From assembly GCA_033675545.1 (NCBI GenBank), contig JAWDGP010000086.1, positions 1-64,000 on the forward strand: a stretch of 64,000 nt of DNA, read 5' to 3'. The DNA comes from Elysia crispata (Eukaryota > Mollusca > Gastropoda > Plakobranchidae). The notes beneath the pieces were generated by a model. That model did not search any database, had not been told where the DNA came from, and saw only the letters and a program-made list of their open reading frames with translations. The translations under genes were made by a program, and so were the position numbers. This document shows, piece by piece, positions 38,750 through 52,120 of this stretch; position 1 is the first letter of the stretch; each line of letters starts with the position of its first letter.

Positions 38750-40445
38750 CTGTTGACAGTGAGAATAAGTGGACAAGTAAAACTGTTGTAAGAACGAAAG
38801 AGATCGGTGACTGTGACAGTGAGAATAAGTGGACAAGTAAATGATTGGACAAGTAAAACTGTTGAAAGAACGAAAGGGATCGGTGACTGTGACAGTGAGA
38901 ATGAGTGGACAAGTAAAACTGTTGGAAGAACGAAAGGGATCCGTGACTGTGACAGTGAGAATGAGTGGACAAGTAAAACTTTTGTAAGAACGAAAGGGAT
39001 CAGTGACTGTGACAGTGAGAATAAGTGGACAAGTAAATGATTGGACAAGTAAAATAGAACGAAAGGGATCGGTGACTGAGACAGTGAGAATGAGTGGACA
39101 AGTAAAACTGTTGAAAGAACGAAAGGGATCCGTGTCTGTGACAGTGAGAATGAGTGGACAAGTAAATGAGTGGACCAGTAAAACTGTTGAGAGAACGAAA
39201 GGGATCGGTGACTGTGACAGTGAGAATGAGTTGACAAGTAAATGAGTGGACAAGTAAACTGTTGTAAGATCGAAAGGGATCGGTTACTGTGAAAGTGAGA
39301 ATAAGTGGACAAGTAAATGAGTGGACAAGTAAAAATTTTGCAAGAACGAAAGAGATCGGTGACCGTGATAGTGATAATGAGTGGACAAGTAAAACTTTTG
39401 TAAGAACGAAAGGGATCAGTGACTGTGACAGTGAGTATGAGTGGACAAGTAAATGAGTGGACCAGTAAAACTGTTGAGAGAACGAAAGGGATCGGTGACT
39501 GTGACAGTGAGAATGAGTGGACAAGTAAATGAGTGGACAAGTAAATGAGTGGACAAGTAAATGAGTGGACAAGTAAATGAGTGGACAAGTAAATGAGTGG
39601 ACAAGTAAACTGTTGTCAGATCGAAAGGGATCGGTGACTGAGAAAGTGAGAATGAGTGGACAAGTAAATGAGTGGACAAGTAAATGAGTGGACAAGTAAA
39701 TGAGTGGACAAGTAAACTGTTGTAAGATCGAAAGGGATCGGTGACTGAGAATGTGAGAATGAGTGGACAAGTAAAACTGTTGTAAGAACGAAAGGGATCG
39801 GTGACTGTGACAGTGAGAATGAGTGGACAAGTAAAACTGTTGTAAGAACGAAAGGGATCGGTGACTGAGACAGTGAGAATGAGTGGACAAGTAAAACTTT
39901 TGTAAGAACGAAAGGGATCGGTGACTGTGACAGTGAGAATGAGTGGACAAGTAAATGAGTGGACAAGTAAATGAGTGGACAAGTAAATTGTTGTAAGATC
40001 GAAAGGGATCGGTGACTGAGAACGTGAGAATGAGTGGACAAGTAAAACTGTTGTAAGAACGAAAGGGATCGGTGACTGTGACAGTGAGAATGAGTGGACA
40101 AGTAAAACTTTTGTAAGAACGAAAGGGATCGGTGACTGTGACAGTGAGAATGAGTGGACAAGTAAAACTTTTGTAAGAACGAAAGGGATCGGTGACTGAG
40201 AAAGTGAGAATGAGTGGACAAGTAAAACTTTTGTAAGAACGAAAGGGATCGGTGACTGTGACAGTGAGAATGAGTGGACAAGTAAAACTTTTGTAAGAAC
40301 GAAAGGGATCGGTGACTGTGACAGTGAGAATGATTGGACAAGTAAAACTGTTGTATGGACGAAAGGGATCCGTGACTGTGACAGTGAGAATGAGTGGACA
40401 AGTAAAACTGTTGTAAGAAAGAAAGGGATCGGTGACTGTTGACCG
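38750..40445. repeat. Satellite array, ~60 bp monomer, ~26 copies
   Basis: Monomers read GTGACAGTGAGAATGAGTGG, then ACAAGTAAAACTGTTGTAAG and AACGAAAGGGATCGGTGACT. A short 15 bp sub-unit, ATGAGTGGACAAGTA, is itself amplified at 39520-39600 and 39655-39715. The 60 bp length and lack of stops give minus-strand frames of up to 496 codons with a 20-residue period. It starts just after the Gypsy remnant. Confidence 0.95.
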
Positions 40446-41035
40446 AGAAGAAAAGACAGATGCTGGCATGAGTGACAAACCTGAAACCACTATAAGGAGA
40501 TCCTATAAACACCTGTTTTTTTGTTTTTTTTTAAACTTTGCATTTAAGTGAAATAGGACTGAGAATTCTCCGTGAAATGTTATAATGACAAAATTGTTTA
40601 ATTACATATATTCTTTGTTTTAGATTATGCAGTTTGAATCTATTTAAAATGTTAGTTCTAAGATTAAGAATTGTGTTGCATCAAAATTCAGCAACTATGT
40701 AAACTAACTGGATCTGTAGAGTCAATCATTATAGTGACTGAAATCATTAATTGATATTTTTTTTTATTCTCTAAATATTCTAAAACACAAGCAATTAGAT
40801 CTAAGTAATTAATAACTTGGAGTGACAATTTCGAATGGAGATAAGAATGTTTACCGGTGGTACTTTAAATTTAGTTCACTAGTTTAAAACTTAAGTTCTA
40901 GCTGGAGTTGTTATACAAGCACATTAGTTATATAATTTTAGCGTGCAAATTTGTCATGCCGTTTTTCTTTGGTTCATCCTGTTTAATTGTTTAATTAAGA
41001 ATTGCCTATCAATATTGTGTTGATGGAAAAGATGT
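40446..41035. other. AT-rich spacer
   Basis: No exon, repeat or RNA gene recognised. Confidence 0.5.
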
Positions 41036-41039
41036 ATAT

Positions 41040-41215
41040 TTTGAAAGAAAAGGATGAAAGAACCATTGGAAAGAAAGGATGAAAGAAACAATTGAAAGAA
41101 AAGGATGAAAGAAACATTTTAAAGAAAAGGGTAAAAGGAACATTTGAAAGAAAAGGATGAGATAAACATTTGAAAGAAAAGGATGAAAGAAACATTTGAA
41201 AAAAAAAGAATGCAT
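41040..41215. repeat. ~27 bp minisatellite at the LINE 3' end
   Basis: About six imperfect copies of AAGAAAAGGATGAAAGAAAC plus ATTTG. It directly adjoins the 3' (low-coordinate) end of the LINE remnant and may be its amplified tail. Confidence 0.75.
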
Positions 41216-42100
41216 GAAGTGTCTGACTTGAATTACTTGACTTATCGCCGTTCCGCATCGTAGTCGTCAGACTGCAACGCCTCGGCTGCCTTTTGTATTC
41301 CTGTGCATAGTATCCTCCACTGATCCCTCTGTTCTGCGATCTTTTTCAGGTTTTCAATGTCTTTAAAGGTTTTAAGACCATAAGTATTACTTTCTAATCG
41401 GGACAAGTCGTTGTTCAAGACCACTGGCAAGGTAGTGATTGGTCTTCCCCTGTATTTGTCCCCTTGTGGGATAAAGAATCCTTCCATGGCTTTATTGGCT
41501 GGGATTTCTCTGTCGCGTCGCAGTATATGTCCGAACAAACGCCATCTGTTTTCCAAAACATACAGTGAAAGCGGGCGTTCATTGCATTGCTTGTAGAGAG
41601 CCTTGTTATTTATCTTTATTGGGTATCTTATCCCAACAACCCGCTTCAGCTGTTTTCTGTGAAACGCATCCAATTTCTTTTCTTCAGCTTGTGTTAGTGC
41701 CCACGTAGAACAATTGTAAGTTAAGACAGATTTGACAAGTGCTCTATACAGCTTCAGTTTTGTTTTCTTCTTAAGTTTGTCGCCTCTTACCCACACGTTC
41801 TGTAATTTGGCTAGGGCTGCGGTGGACAGTTGCTTTCTTCTCTGTACATCCTCTGTGTCTCAAATTAGGCTTCCGACTTTTTTAGTGTTTTTCCAGCTTT
41901 TTTCATTTCTGTCCAGAATTGTATATTCTGTTTAATCGACATTAACTTCAAGATTGTATCTTTTTAGAACCCTCTGTATCTGTGCTACGTCTATTCTCTC
42001 TCGTGCTATGAAGTCCACATCATCTGCATATGCTATTTCATTGGGAAGAGTCTTTTCGGATTCAGGAAGTATCGGTCTGGATGATGAAGTGTATGAAGTG
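41216..42100 (-). mobile_element. LINE (non-LTR retrotransposon) remnant, 3' part of the polymerase ORF
   Basis: On the minus strand the reverse transcriptase motif IAYADDVDFIARE lies near 42015-42040. It is followed, after broken frames, by an intact C-terminal stretch (41242-41796) with LYRALVKSVLTYNCSTW and RWRLFGHILRRDREI, which is typical of LINE ORF2 ends. Stops occur near 41930 and 41860. The 5' part is missing beyond about 42100, as expected for 5'-truncated insertion. Confidence 0.8.
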
Positions 42101-43274
42101 TCTGGATGATGTTAAATAAGAAAGACAACTGTGTTTTGTTCACTGCATGTTAAGATTAACTGAGTTATGGCACTTGAGAATAATGAAAACTTTTGATGAA
42201 AAGAAGTTAAAAAATAAATAAAAATAAATATCCAACCGGACAAGAAGTACATGTTTTGTTGATGAGACAAATGGTGTTTGTAATATCCAAGACAGACGCA
42301 CACACTACATATAGGAGAGAGAGAGAGGGAGAGAGAAAGAGAGAGAGGCAAGGAAGGAAGAGAGAAGGCAGAGAAAGTGGGTAAGGAGGGAGAGAGAGAG
42401 AAAGAGAGATGGAGAGAGAGAGGGAGGGAGAAAGAGAAAATGGGAATCAAAGAATGATAGAAAGATTTAGATTAAAGCAAAGAGTGAGAAAGAATGAGGT
42501 CGCACATGAAGGAATGAAAGAGAGAAAAGATTGAAGTCTGGAGAAAAAAAATGAAAAAAATAATGAAATAGGGAGTGGGAATAAAAGAGTGAGAGGCGGA
42601 GAAATTGTGAGAGAAAAAAATGGGAGGAAGGAACAGAAAGAGTTCAGTTCTTGGGATTCTCAGAAACCATGGCAGAAACATTGAATCTCATTCTCTCGAA
42701 GCATCCCCCTCCCCCACACCCTGTTATGAAAGAGTAAAAATGAGGGCGAGGCGCCTTTTTTCAATTCTAATTACACGGGTCAAACTTAGTACATGCATAC
42801 CACATGTCGGTATGTCAGCCCTGAGACTAGTGTCAGTTACTTAGCCTTCATCTCGGGATCAAATCGACTTCTTAAAAGGACATTGCTTTTGTCCCTGTCT
42901 CCGATCTCTCCCCCCCCCCCCCACCCCACCCCACCCGCTCATTTTCAACACGCACACACAAAAACACGACCAAGGGATTCTGAACAGTTTTTCAATTCAA
43001 ACAGAAAAGTTCAGGATTGAAACCTTTACTGTGAGTAATTTGCATATAGTCTTACGGCCACTGTTTAACCTAACAACCATTTGCTCTTCTCTATTAATTG
43101 AACGCATTGATAGGCTGCGTACAACACGAGCCTTTTCCTCCACACTATATTATCATAGTGTTAATTCAGGTAAATATTTGTACATGTACTCGTATATAGC
43201 CTTTTTTTCATTTTTTTTTCTTCTCTCCACAACTTCCCTCCCACTCCGTCCACTCTATACCTCTCCCTCATCAG
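42101..43274. other. Non-coding stretch with GA-rich tract
   Basis: GA-rich imperfect repeat at 42313-42440 and a purine-rich extension to 42640; a C run at 42911-42923. No exon supported. Confidence 0.5.
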
Positions 43275-43531
43275 TGTCTCTACCTCCTCCTCCTCCCCCT
43301 CAAACGATCCCTGTCGAGACAACCCTGGTCATCCTCGTTGAGCCAACCCCTAAACAACCCAAGGTCATCACCAATGGCGTCATTCCGCCTCAGACTCTGC
43401 CCCATCTAACGCCGCCCCGCCCAACCACGCCCCCTCCACCTGTCACGACGACCCTAGGGGGCACCATGTCGCCTGAAAAACCGTCACGTGACGCGTCATG
43501 GAACTACCTTCTACCGAAAAAGGAGGATTAC
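43275..43531 (+). CDS. Pro/Thr-rich exon (mucin-like stalk)
   Basis: Acceptor CTCTCCCTCATCAG; GC-rich open frame reading SLPPPPPPQTIPVETTLV, VEPTPKQPKVITNGVIPP, then PRPTTPPPPVTTTLGG and SRDASWNYLLPKKEDY. It is rich in Pro and Thr, like an O-glycosylated stalk or linker. The donor TAC|GTCATG is weak but gives phase 0, which fits the next exon. The frame otherwise runs to a TGA after 43550. The gene to which it belongs has no recognised 5' part in the window. Confidence 0.45.
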
Positions 43532-43551
43532 GTCATGTATTGTTTGATTGG

Positions 43552-43740
<189 letters not shown>

Positions 43741-43954
43741 TTATCATTATCATTGGTATCATCTCAACACAACTATTTTTTTCGTCTTGCTTTCTTTCTC
43801 TTCTTCACACAATCCTCCTTTATCTTTCTTTTTAATCTCAATCCAGTCATACATAAATATAAATAAGTCTTTCCATTCATAAAGCTCTTAGGAAAGGTGA
43901 GGTAGAAATTAAAAAAAAAGAAAGACAGAGAAAAAAAGAGGGAAAGAAAAGAAA

Positions 43955-44006
<52 letters not shown>

Positions 44007-44147
44007 ATTTCGAGTCAAAAAATGGACAGAAAGATCGAGAGAAAGAGAGCAATAGAGAGAGGGATAAATAGACAAGGAGGGAGAAAGATGGCTTGTGTGT
44101 CCAGTGCCACCCAATCTCTAACAGTTGAACACCGTGTTGCCCTGTAG

Positions 44148-44244
44148 CCTCCGCCCACCATGGCTGTAGAGGTGCTGTCCACAAACGCCGTGGAGGTGAC
44201 CGCACAAAAGGTCATCACTAGACCAGCTCCAGACCAGGAAGAAG
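44148..44244 (+). CDS. Linker exon upstream of the discoidin-like exon
   Basis: Acceptor TTGCCCTGTAG, donor GAAG|GTAAAA; 97 nt. The single open frame reads PPPTMAVEVLSTNAVEVTAQ and KVITRPAPDQEE; phase 0 in, phase 1 out. GC-rich against AT-rich flanks. Its Pro-rich start fits the stalk exon upstream. Function unknown. Confidence 0.5.
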
Positions 44245-45107
44245 GTAAAAACCTGTCATAGAGATCAAACTAGGTGTGTCTAAATATAGCAAAGTTACAA
44301 AAGATGGAAGAACCTCTCATTACATCAAGCTAGGTGTGTCTAAATACAGCAAAATTACCATGAATGGAAGAACCTCTCATTGCATCAAGCTAGGTGTGTC
44401 TAATTATAGCAAAGTTACCATGGATGGAGGAACCTCTCATTGCATCAAGCTAGGTGTGTCTTAATATTGCAAAGTTACCATGGATGGAAGAACCTCTCAT
44501 TGCATCAAGCTAGGTGTGTCTAATTATAGCAAAGTTACCATGGATGGAAGAACCTCTCATTGCATCAAGCTAGGTGTGTCTAATTATAGCAAAGTTACCA
44601 TGGATGGAAGAACCTCTCATTGCATCAAGCTAGGTGTGTCTAATTATAGCAAAGTTACCATGGATGGAAGAACCTCTCATTGCATCAAGCTAGGTGTGTC
44701 TAATTATAGCAAAGTTACCATGGATGGAAGAACCTCTCATTGCATCAAGCTAGGTGTGTCTAATTATAGCAAAGTTACCATGGATGGAAGAACCTCTCAT
44801 TGCATCAAGCTAGGTGTGTCTAATTATAGCAAAGTTACCATGGATGGAAGACCTCTCATTGCATCAAGCTAGGTGTGTCTAATTATAGCAAAGTTACCAT
44901 GGATGGAATAACCTCTCATTGCATCAAGCTAGGTGTGTCTAATTATAGCAAAGTTACCATGGATGTAAGACCTCTCATTGCATCAAGCTAGGTGTGTCTA
45001 AATACAGCAAAGTTACCATGGATGGAAGAACCTGTCATTACATCAAGCTAGGTGTGTCTAAACATAACAAATTTACCATGGATGGAAGAAGCTCTCATTG
45101 CATCAAG
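44245..45107 (+). repeat. 60 bp minisatellite filling the whole intron
   Basis: About 14 units of GCATCAAGCTAGGTGTGTCT, AATTATAGCAAAGTTACC and ATGGATGGAAGAACCTCTCA. The array starts within about 25 bases of the exon donor, where GAAGAAGGTAAAAACCTGTC resembles the unit's GAAGAACCTCTC. It ends directly before the next open frame. Internal copies at 44500-44830 are almost identical. Its stop-free stretches are not genes. Confidence 0.9.
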
Positions 45108-45261
45108 CTGCAATTCGGTAACGAGATCCCCTCTTTTCGTCTGTCGAGATACTGCCAGGCGGTAGCTGGACAACCAGTTATGGACATTGGAACTATTATT
45201 AGAACCAAGCCTACACGTTACGTCCTGCTCGCAGTCAGACCTACGACTCGGCATAGGCTAT

Positions 45262-45337
<76 letters not shown>

Positions 45338-45385
45338 CACTGAGGTGATCGTGACGGACCATATAACAGCGATACTAGACCTAAA
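45108..45385 (+). CDS. Discoidin/fucolectin-like C-terminal exon with embedded (CT)n
   Basis: The frame reads LQFGNEIPSFRLSRYCQAVA, GQPVMDIGTIIRTKPTRYVL and LAVRPTTRHRLCS, then a Leu-Ser run from the CT repeat (45261-45334), then PTEVIVTDHITAILDL. A donor AAA|GTAAGA follows. The pattern C..V.G.PV..I......RYVLL....L.L.EV.V resembles the final strands of discoidin/fucolectin-type domains. The call is tentative. The exact start is unclear because the upstream array ends with AAG rather than a strong acceptor. Confidence 0.4.
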
Positions 45386-46044
45386 GTAAGATGCTTTTTA
45401 CTTTCACACTCAAGATAAAGCGTAATAAAAAATAGATGAGAAGCAAACATAAAAAAACATATGGATCTCTATTACATCACATGAATTTTGAAACAACTTG
45501 AAAAAGACGTATAAGAACAGGAATAAACACTTTTTTATGCTCAGGCAGAGCAAAAAAAATACCTCTGAGTTGTTTTTGTTAACAGACACAAAAAGGGTAA
45601 CGTGTAGCTCAACCTGTTGTTCTTGAGCTTAACTAAAGATTAAATGGAGTAAGGGAAGTAATAGTTAATTTCCTCATGATAACTAAATGTCAGGAAAAAA
45701 TGTCATATCTCTCCCCCTCACTCTTTGTTAATTTTTTGTGTTGGATAGATGATGAATCAATATAAAAATATCAAATGGTAGCAAGCTTTCTATTTTTATT
45801 GACAATATCTCGTATCTCATGAGGTTAATAAGACCTTAATCATAATGTAGGCCCTCTTTGTTAATTTTTTTTTAAACACAATGTAACTAGTTTCTGTTCT
45901 AGAACCTAAACAAATAGTTATTTTTAGCAAGTCGGTAAGTTTGATTCTTACCTTCGTCTTCACATTAATTAGCGTCCGCTAAGCACTTAAATACGCTGAT
46001 CTATTGAAAATTTCTGGAGTTAATGAAATGCGAAAACAATATAG

Positions 46045-46045
<1 letters not shown>
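45386..46045. other. AT-rich stretch, nothing recognised
   Basis: No exon, repeat or RNA gene was seen. Confidence 0.5.
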
Positions 46046-46047
<2 letters not shown>

Positions 46048-46101
<54 letters not shown>

Positions 46102-46510
46102 TAACAAGTGTGCTTCAAGCTAGGTGTGCCTGATAATAGCAAAGTTACCATGAGTTGCAGAACCTCTAATGGCATCAAGCTAGGTGTGTCTAAATATAGC
46201 AAAGTTACCATGGGTTGCAGAACCTCTAATGGCATCAAGCTAGGTGTGTCTAAATATAGCAAAGTTACCATGGGTTGCAGAACCTCTAATGGCATCAAGC
46301 TACGTGTATCTAAAAAAAAGCAAAGCCTCCATGGATGGAAGAACTTCTCATGGCATCAATCTAGGTGCGTCTAAATATAGCAAAGTTACCATGGATGGAA
46401 GAACAACTCATGGCTTCAAGCTAGGTGTGTCTAAATATAGCAAATTTACCATGGATGGAAGAACCTGTCACGGCATCAAGCTAGGTGTGTCTGATAATAG
46501 CAAAGCCACC
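46048..46510. repeat. (GA)n tract and second array of the 60 bp unit
   Basis: GA run at 46048-46099, then seven copies of the unit seen at 44245-45107, with TGGGTTGCAGAACCTCTAAT in the first copies. The two arrays lie about 1 kb apart, so the unit was duplicated beyond simple slippage or a larger segment was copied. Confidence 0.85.
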
Positions 46511-48191
<1,681 letters not shown>

Positions 48192-48382
48192 GTGATCCAA
48201 TGTTTACTCAAAAAAACTTTGAAAAGACTAACAGTTGCAGCGATGACTGTCTTGTGGAATGGAACGATTTCTTAATAGTTGAGTTTGAAGCAACTTGCAG
48301 TAACTCAACCTATCCATGTAATGACGGTTTTTATGGACCACAGTTTTATTACACATTAACAACAAGTACAAACCATATCAGC
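48192..48382 (+). CDS. Receptor-family module, exon A (copy 1)
   Basis: Acceptor TTTCCTCTCAG, donor AGC|GTAAGA; 191 nt, phase 1 in, phase 0 out, open. It encodes DPMFTQKNFEKTNSCSDDC, LVEWNDFLIVEFEATC and NDGFYGPQFYYTLTTSTNHI. The core [S/T]CSDD-x-LV .. GPQF(Y/F)(Y/C)T recurs in the exons at 53011 and, in part, at 51792 and 58479. It is therefore a repeated ectodomain unit of a plus-strand family. I do not recognise the fold; an Ig-like beta sandwich is possible. Confidence 0.65.
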
Positions 48383-48879
48383 GTAAGATTGACTTGATTT
48401 TATTTAATATATCTTTTCATGTGTGCTCCTTTCATCCATCTCATTTTTGCTATGTTTGTTTCTCTCTTCGTATTTTACCTTCTTGATTTTTACTTTATAT
48501 CTCCGGTGTGGAGCGTTTAAAAATACAAGAATTAGACTGTTTGGTATTTATATAAATAAATATCGTTAACGAGTAATCTGTGTCTTCAAGATAACCAGTC
48601 TTCTTCGTTATATGACTGGGTACTAATCAATTTGTTATCATTTGAATTGTTTTCTGTTTCTACGTTTGTGCCATTCAACACGACACGGATGAATTTAAAG
48701 GTAAATAAAGGTTCACAATAAAATAGCATTGTAAAACTAGATAGATATGTGTTATACCGCCCATTAAAAAAACTTGAGCCACATTCAAAACTTATCTTTT
48801 CTTTAACAGCTACCAATAAAATAAAATGAAATGATTGAGCTAAAAATCTATGCTATTATCTCTGACATCTTTGTTTCAG

Positions 48880-48888
48880 CTGCCTGCC
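48880..48888 (+). CDS. Candidate 9 nt micro-exon
   Basis: CTGCCTGCC lies between TTTGTTTCAG and GTAAGTACC. The same arrangement occurs at 54904-54912. With phase 1 on both sides it would add Ala-Ala-Cys. No exon B was found between exon A at 48192 and this site. Confidence 0.4.
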
Positions 48889-49910
48889 GTAAGTACCTCT
48901 GTAGTATTGATTTAAACACTATAACTCAATTTCAAACTTCTTCAACCCCTTTCTGAACTATCTCACAATGATATGTTTATTATTTGATATCAGATAAACT
49001 ACAACATGTTACAAATTCCTGTAGTTCGATTTCCTCATGAAACATCTCATTGGCTTTAACCTTTATCACGAAATCTGTCCTCATTCTTTTAGCTTAATGA
49101 CCCTACACATCATCTCAAAAGCTTTTGAGATTATTTTCACAAGCATTATCATAAGCATCATTACCAACACAACCAACCTCACGACAATCGTCAAGAATTT
49201 CGCGATCAAATAATAAATTCTAGAGCAAGAAAAAAGTGTCGTCTACTAGTCACACACAGACACACACACATATGTATTTATGTATATATATATATATATT
49301 GTTGGAAGATAAATTGGAATAATTGATAAGAGTGCTCAACTGTGGGAGCATTTCATAGATATAGAAGATCTTACCTTAAATTCTCTTCAGACCTCACTTG
49401 TGTTTCAAGCGGAGGACAAAGGTGTCGCCTGTCCTCCGCTCTCTTCGGGTATGACTGAAGTGTGTTCGTTTGCCGTTCCGACCCCCCATTCAGTGTAAAT
49501 GTCACCACCAACATCGAGAAAATGTTTTTCGGACTCCTTTTTTCCGCAACAAACAACAAACAGCACATTCCAAAAGGGAGTGGTATACAAATCAACTGTG
49601 GAACAGAAACCCTCGAAAAAACAAGACACTTACATAGGAATACAAGAAAATGAGTTCAAAACCAGATACAATCGGCATACATCGAGCTTTAGACTGAACC
49701 ACAAAAAAATCAGCAACAACTTTAAATGAGCTCATATGGAAACTAAAGGAATCAAAAACCGAATACCACTTATCATGGGATGTAATCGAAAGAGCGCAGC
49801 CATACTCAACAGCAACAAAAAGATGCAACCTTTGCATAACAGAGAAACATTTCATTCTAAAAACAAAACCAAGCCTCAACAAAAGAAGGGAAATATTTTC
49901 ATCGTGCCCC

Positions 49911-49969
<59 letters not shown>

Positions 49970-50149
49970 GTGCTGTGCTCTTTAGCGCAAGCATCTCTAT
50001 CACTCGTTGCTTTCAATGCACCTGTCACTCATTCTCTTTTCAGCCACTTTGTTAGTGTATCAAACATTTTTTCACGTTGTTTTTCTTTGTTTCATTTTCA
50101 TTCGGCCATTTAAGTTGTCATAAGATGGTGTTTTTCTGTCTATTTACCG

Positions 50150-50770
50150 TATGACAAAAAATTATGCTTCGCGTTTACGAATTTCATTTAAGAGATATCG
50201 TGTTGTGTGGGCTACTCTGAGCAGTGTGTGTCTTTGAATTCTTTGAAGTTCTTGAATTTCGTAGATTTCTCCGTAGGAACTAACATTTTTATTGCCACCA
50301 GTTTCTTTCCTTTCAAATTGCCCAAACCTCGCATACATACATTAGAAAGGATTTAGTTTATTACACCAGGGCTCAGGTAATTTTTTTTCTTAGTATTGAT
50401 TTCATCCTCTGAACACTCTTTTTTGCTTGCTCTATTTTTGATGTAATGCCAGTGTTGTAACGTCTATCGCTTTATATTAAAGTACATAAGTATCTGAATT
50501 GATCAATCTGCTTGAGTAAATCCGTGTTGATAAAGATGTTGATCTATAGACTCTTATCGTTTCGACTGACGGCCGTTACTTCTGTCTTTTTGTCATTCAA
50601 TTCAAATCCTTTGTTCTGCTTTCTTGTTCAACGATGTGTAATCATCTTTGCAGGTCTACAGGGTACCTTAAGCTTTTTATGTTGTTCCCAACTTAGTTTA
50701 TGGGTATCCTTCTATGTTACGCAGTATCATTTCCCTGTGGAGTGAGAAAAAGTCTCGAGAAAGTACGTAT
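50150..50770 (-). mobile_element. LINE remnant (region after the reverse transcriptase core)
   Basis: The minus strand reads LKQIDQFRYLCTLI and then ITSKIEQAKKSVQRMKSIL-like sequence, the pattern F-x-YLGxxI .. RI..AK that follows the reverse transcriptase core in many LINEs. Many stops and frame changes; very decayed. Confidence 0.5.
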
Positions 50771-51139
50771 TCTTGTCGGATATCATGCAATACTTAAAAG
50801 TATTTTAGTAATATGACTCAGGGTCGTTGTATGTAATTCACACTCCGTAACCCCTTTTTTCTTTCTTTTTTTTGTGGTAGCGCTATTAATATAGGTTTTG
50901 AGACGCCAAGAGCATCTAAAAACCTCACTGGTATATTGCCAAGGCTGTTGCTTAGCTTTGTTTCATATTTCATAGTCCTGCCCGGAACTTATTGTTCATG
51001 ATATGTGGACCAGCAAAATTATCGATTCGTTACCTTTTCTTTCTTCCGGTGGTCCGAATAGGTTCCGCTTAACATGTTCTCCACCCACATGTCTAGGAAT
51101 TTATCTTTTTCGAAAAATGATGTGGATAAATATCCATTC

Positions 51140-51655
<516 letters not shown>

Positions 51656-51791
51656 TTTTCGTAGTGTGAAGGAATATATATTATAGTATACAATAAATTC
51701 AATCCTTTTTAACTCGCCAGATGATTCTTTATAAAATGAATCAATATCTATCTACATAAAACTTTGTTTCCTGTTCGTATGTAATCTCAAG

Positions 51792-51945
51792 GCACGATAG
51801 AACTGCTGAGTTTCCAGTCTTCGTTCAATGACAATCAAGACTTTCTTGTGACAGGGGAGGACACCACAGTCATCCACTTCAAGGTGTCTGGAAATAACTC
51901 TGTCCACTCATTTGATGGTTTAATGATTCCAACTTACTTTTTTTC
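51792..51945 (+). pseudogene. Truncated exon A paralogue
   Basis: The frame reads TIELLSFQSSFNDNQDFLVT, GEDTTVIHFKVSGNNSVHSF and DG, clearly related to the exon at 58479 (ENKGFIV..NSVHSFKG). The GPQFYYT end and donor are missing. Sequence from about 51940 matches the intron just upstream of the transmembrane exon at 60062, so an internal deletion has removed the rest of exon A and all of exon B. Confidence 0.7.
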
Positions 51946-52009
51946 ACCTTCATGAATATTCTGTTGTTAATAAATGAATAATTGATCTTTCTTCCTTTTA
52001 CATCTAAAG

Positions 52010-52120
52010 CTAGTAGTAGCTTCGGTGTCACTAAGTATATCAAGATATTCATCGGTGTATGACCTGTCGCCCTTTTGGCAACAGTTGAAGGTGTGGATGT
52101 CATGTGCTACAAGAAGTCTG
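52010..52120 (+). pseudogene. Decayed transmembrane exon paralogue
   Basis: Acceptor CATCTAAAG, donor TCTG|GTACGT, 111 nt against 117 in the intact copy. It reads SSSFGVTKYIKIFIGV, TGA at 52060-52062, then PVALLATVEGVDVMCYKKS. The intact copy at 60062 has GVGLVALLVTVAVVGIMCYK. The Gly codon GGA has become TGA, and acidic residues interrupt the membrane helix. Confidence 0.8.

Noticed and set aside
38443-40512. Minus-strand frames of 381 and 496 codons rich in Ser, His, Thr and Leu
   Set aside because: Produced by a stop-free 60 bp satellite; three frames are open at once and no conserved domain is present.
44276-44872. 60 bp repeats considered as a CRISPR array
   Set aside because: Units are contiguous without unique spacers, the genome is eukaryotic, and there are no cas genes.
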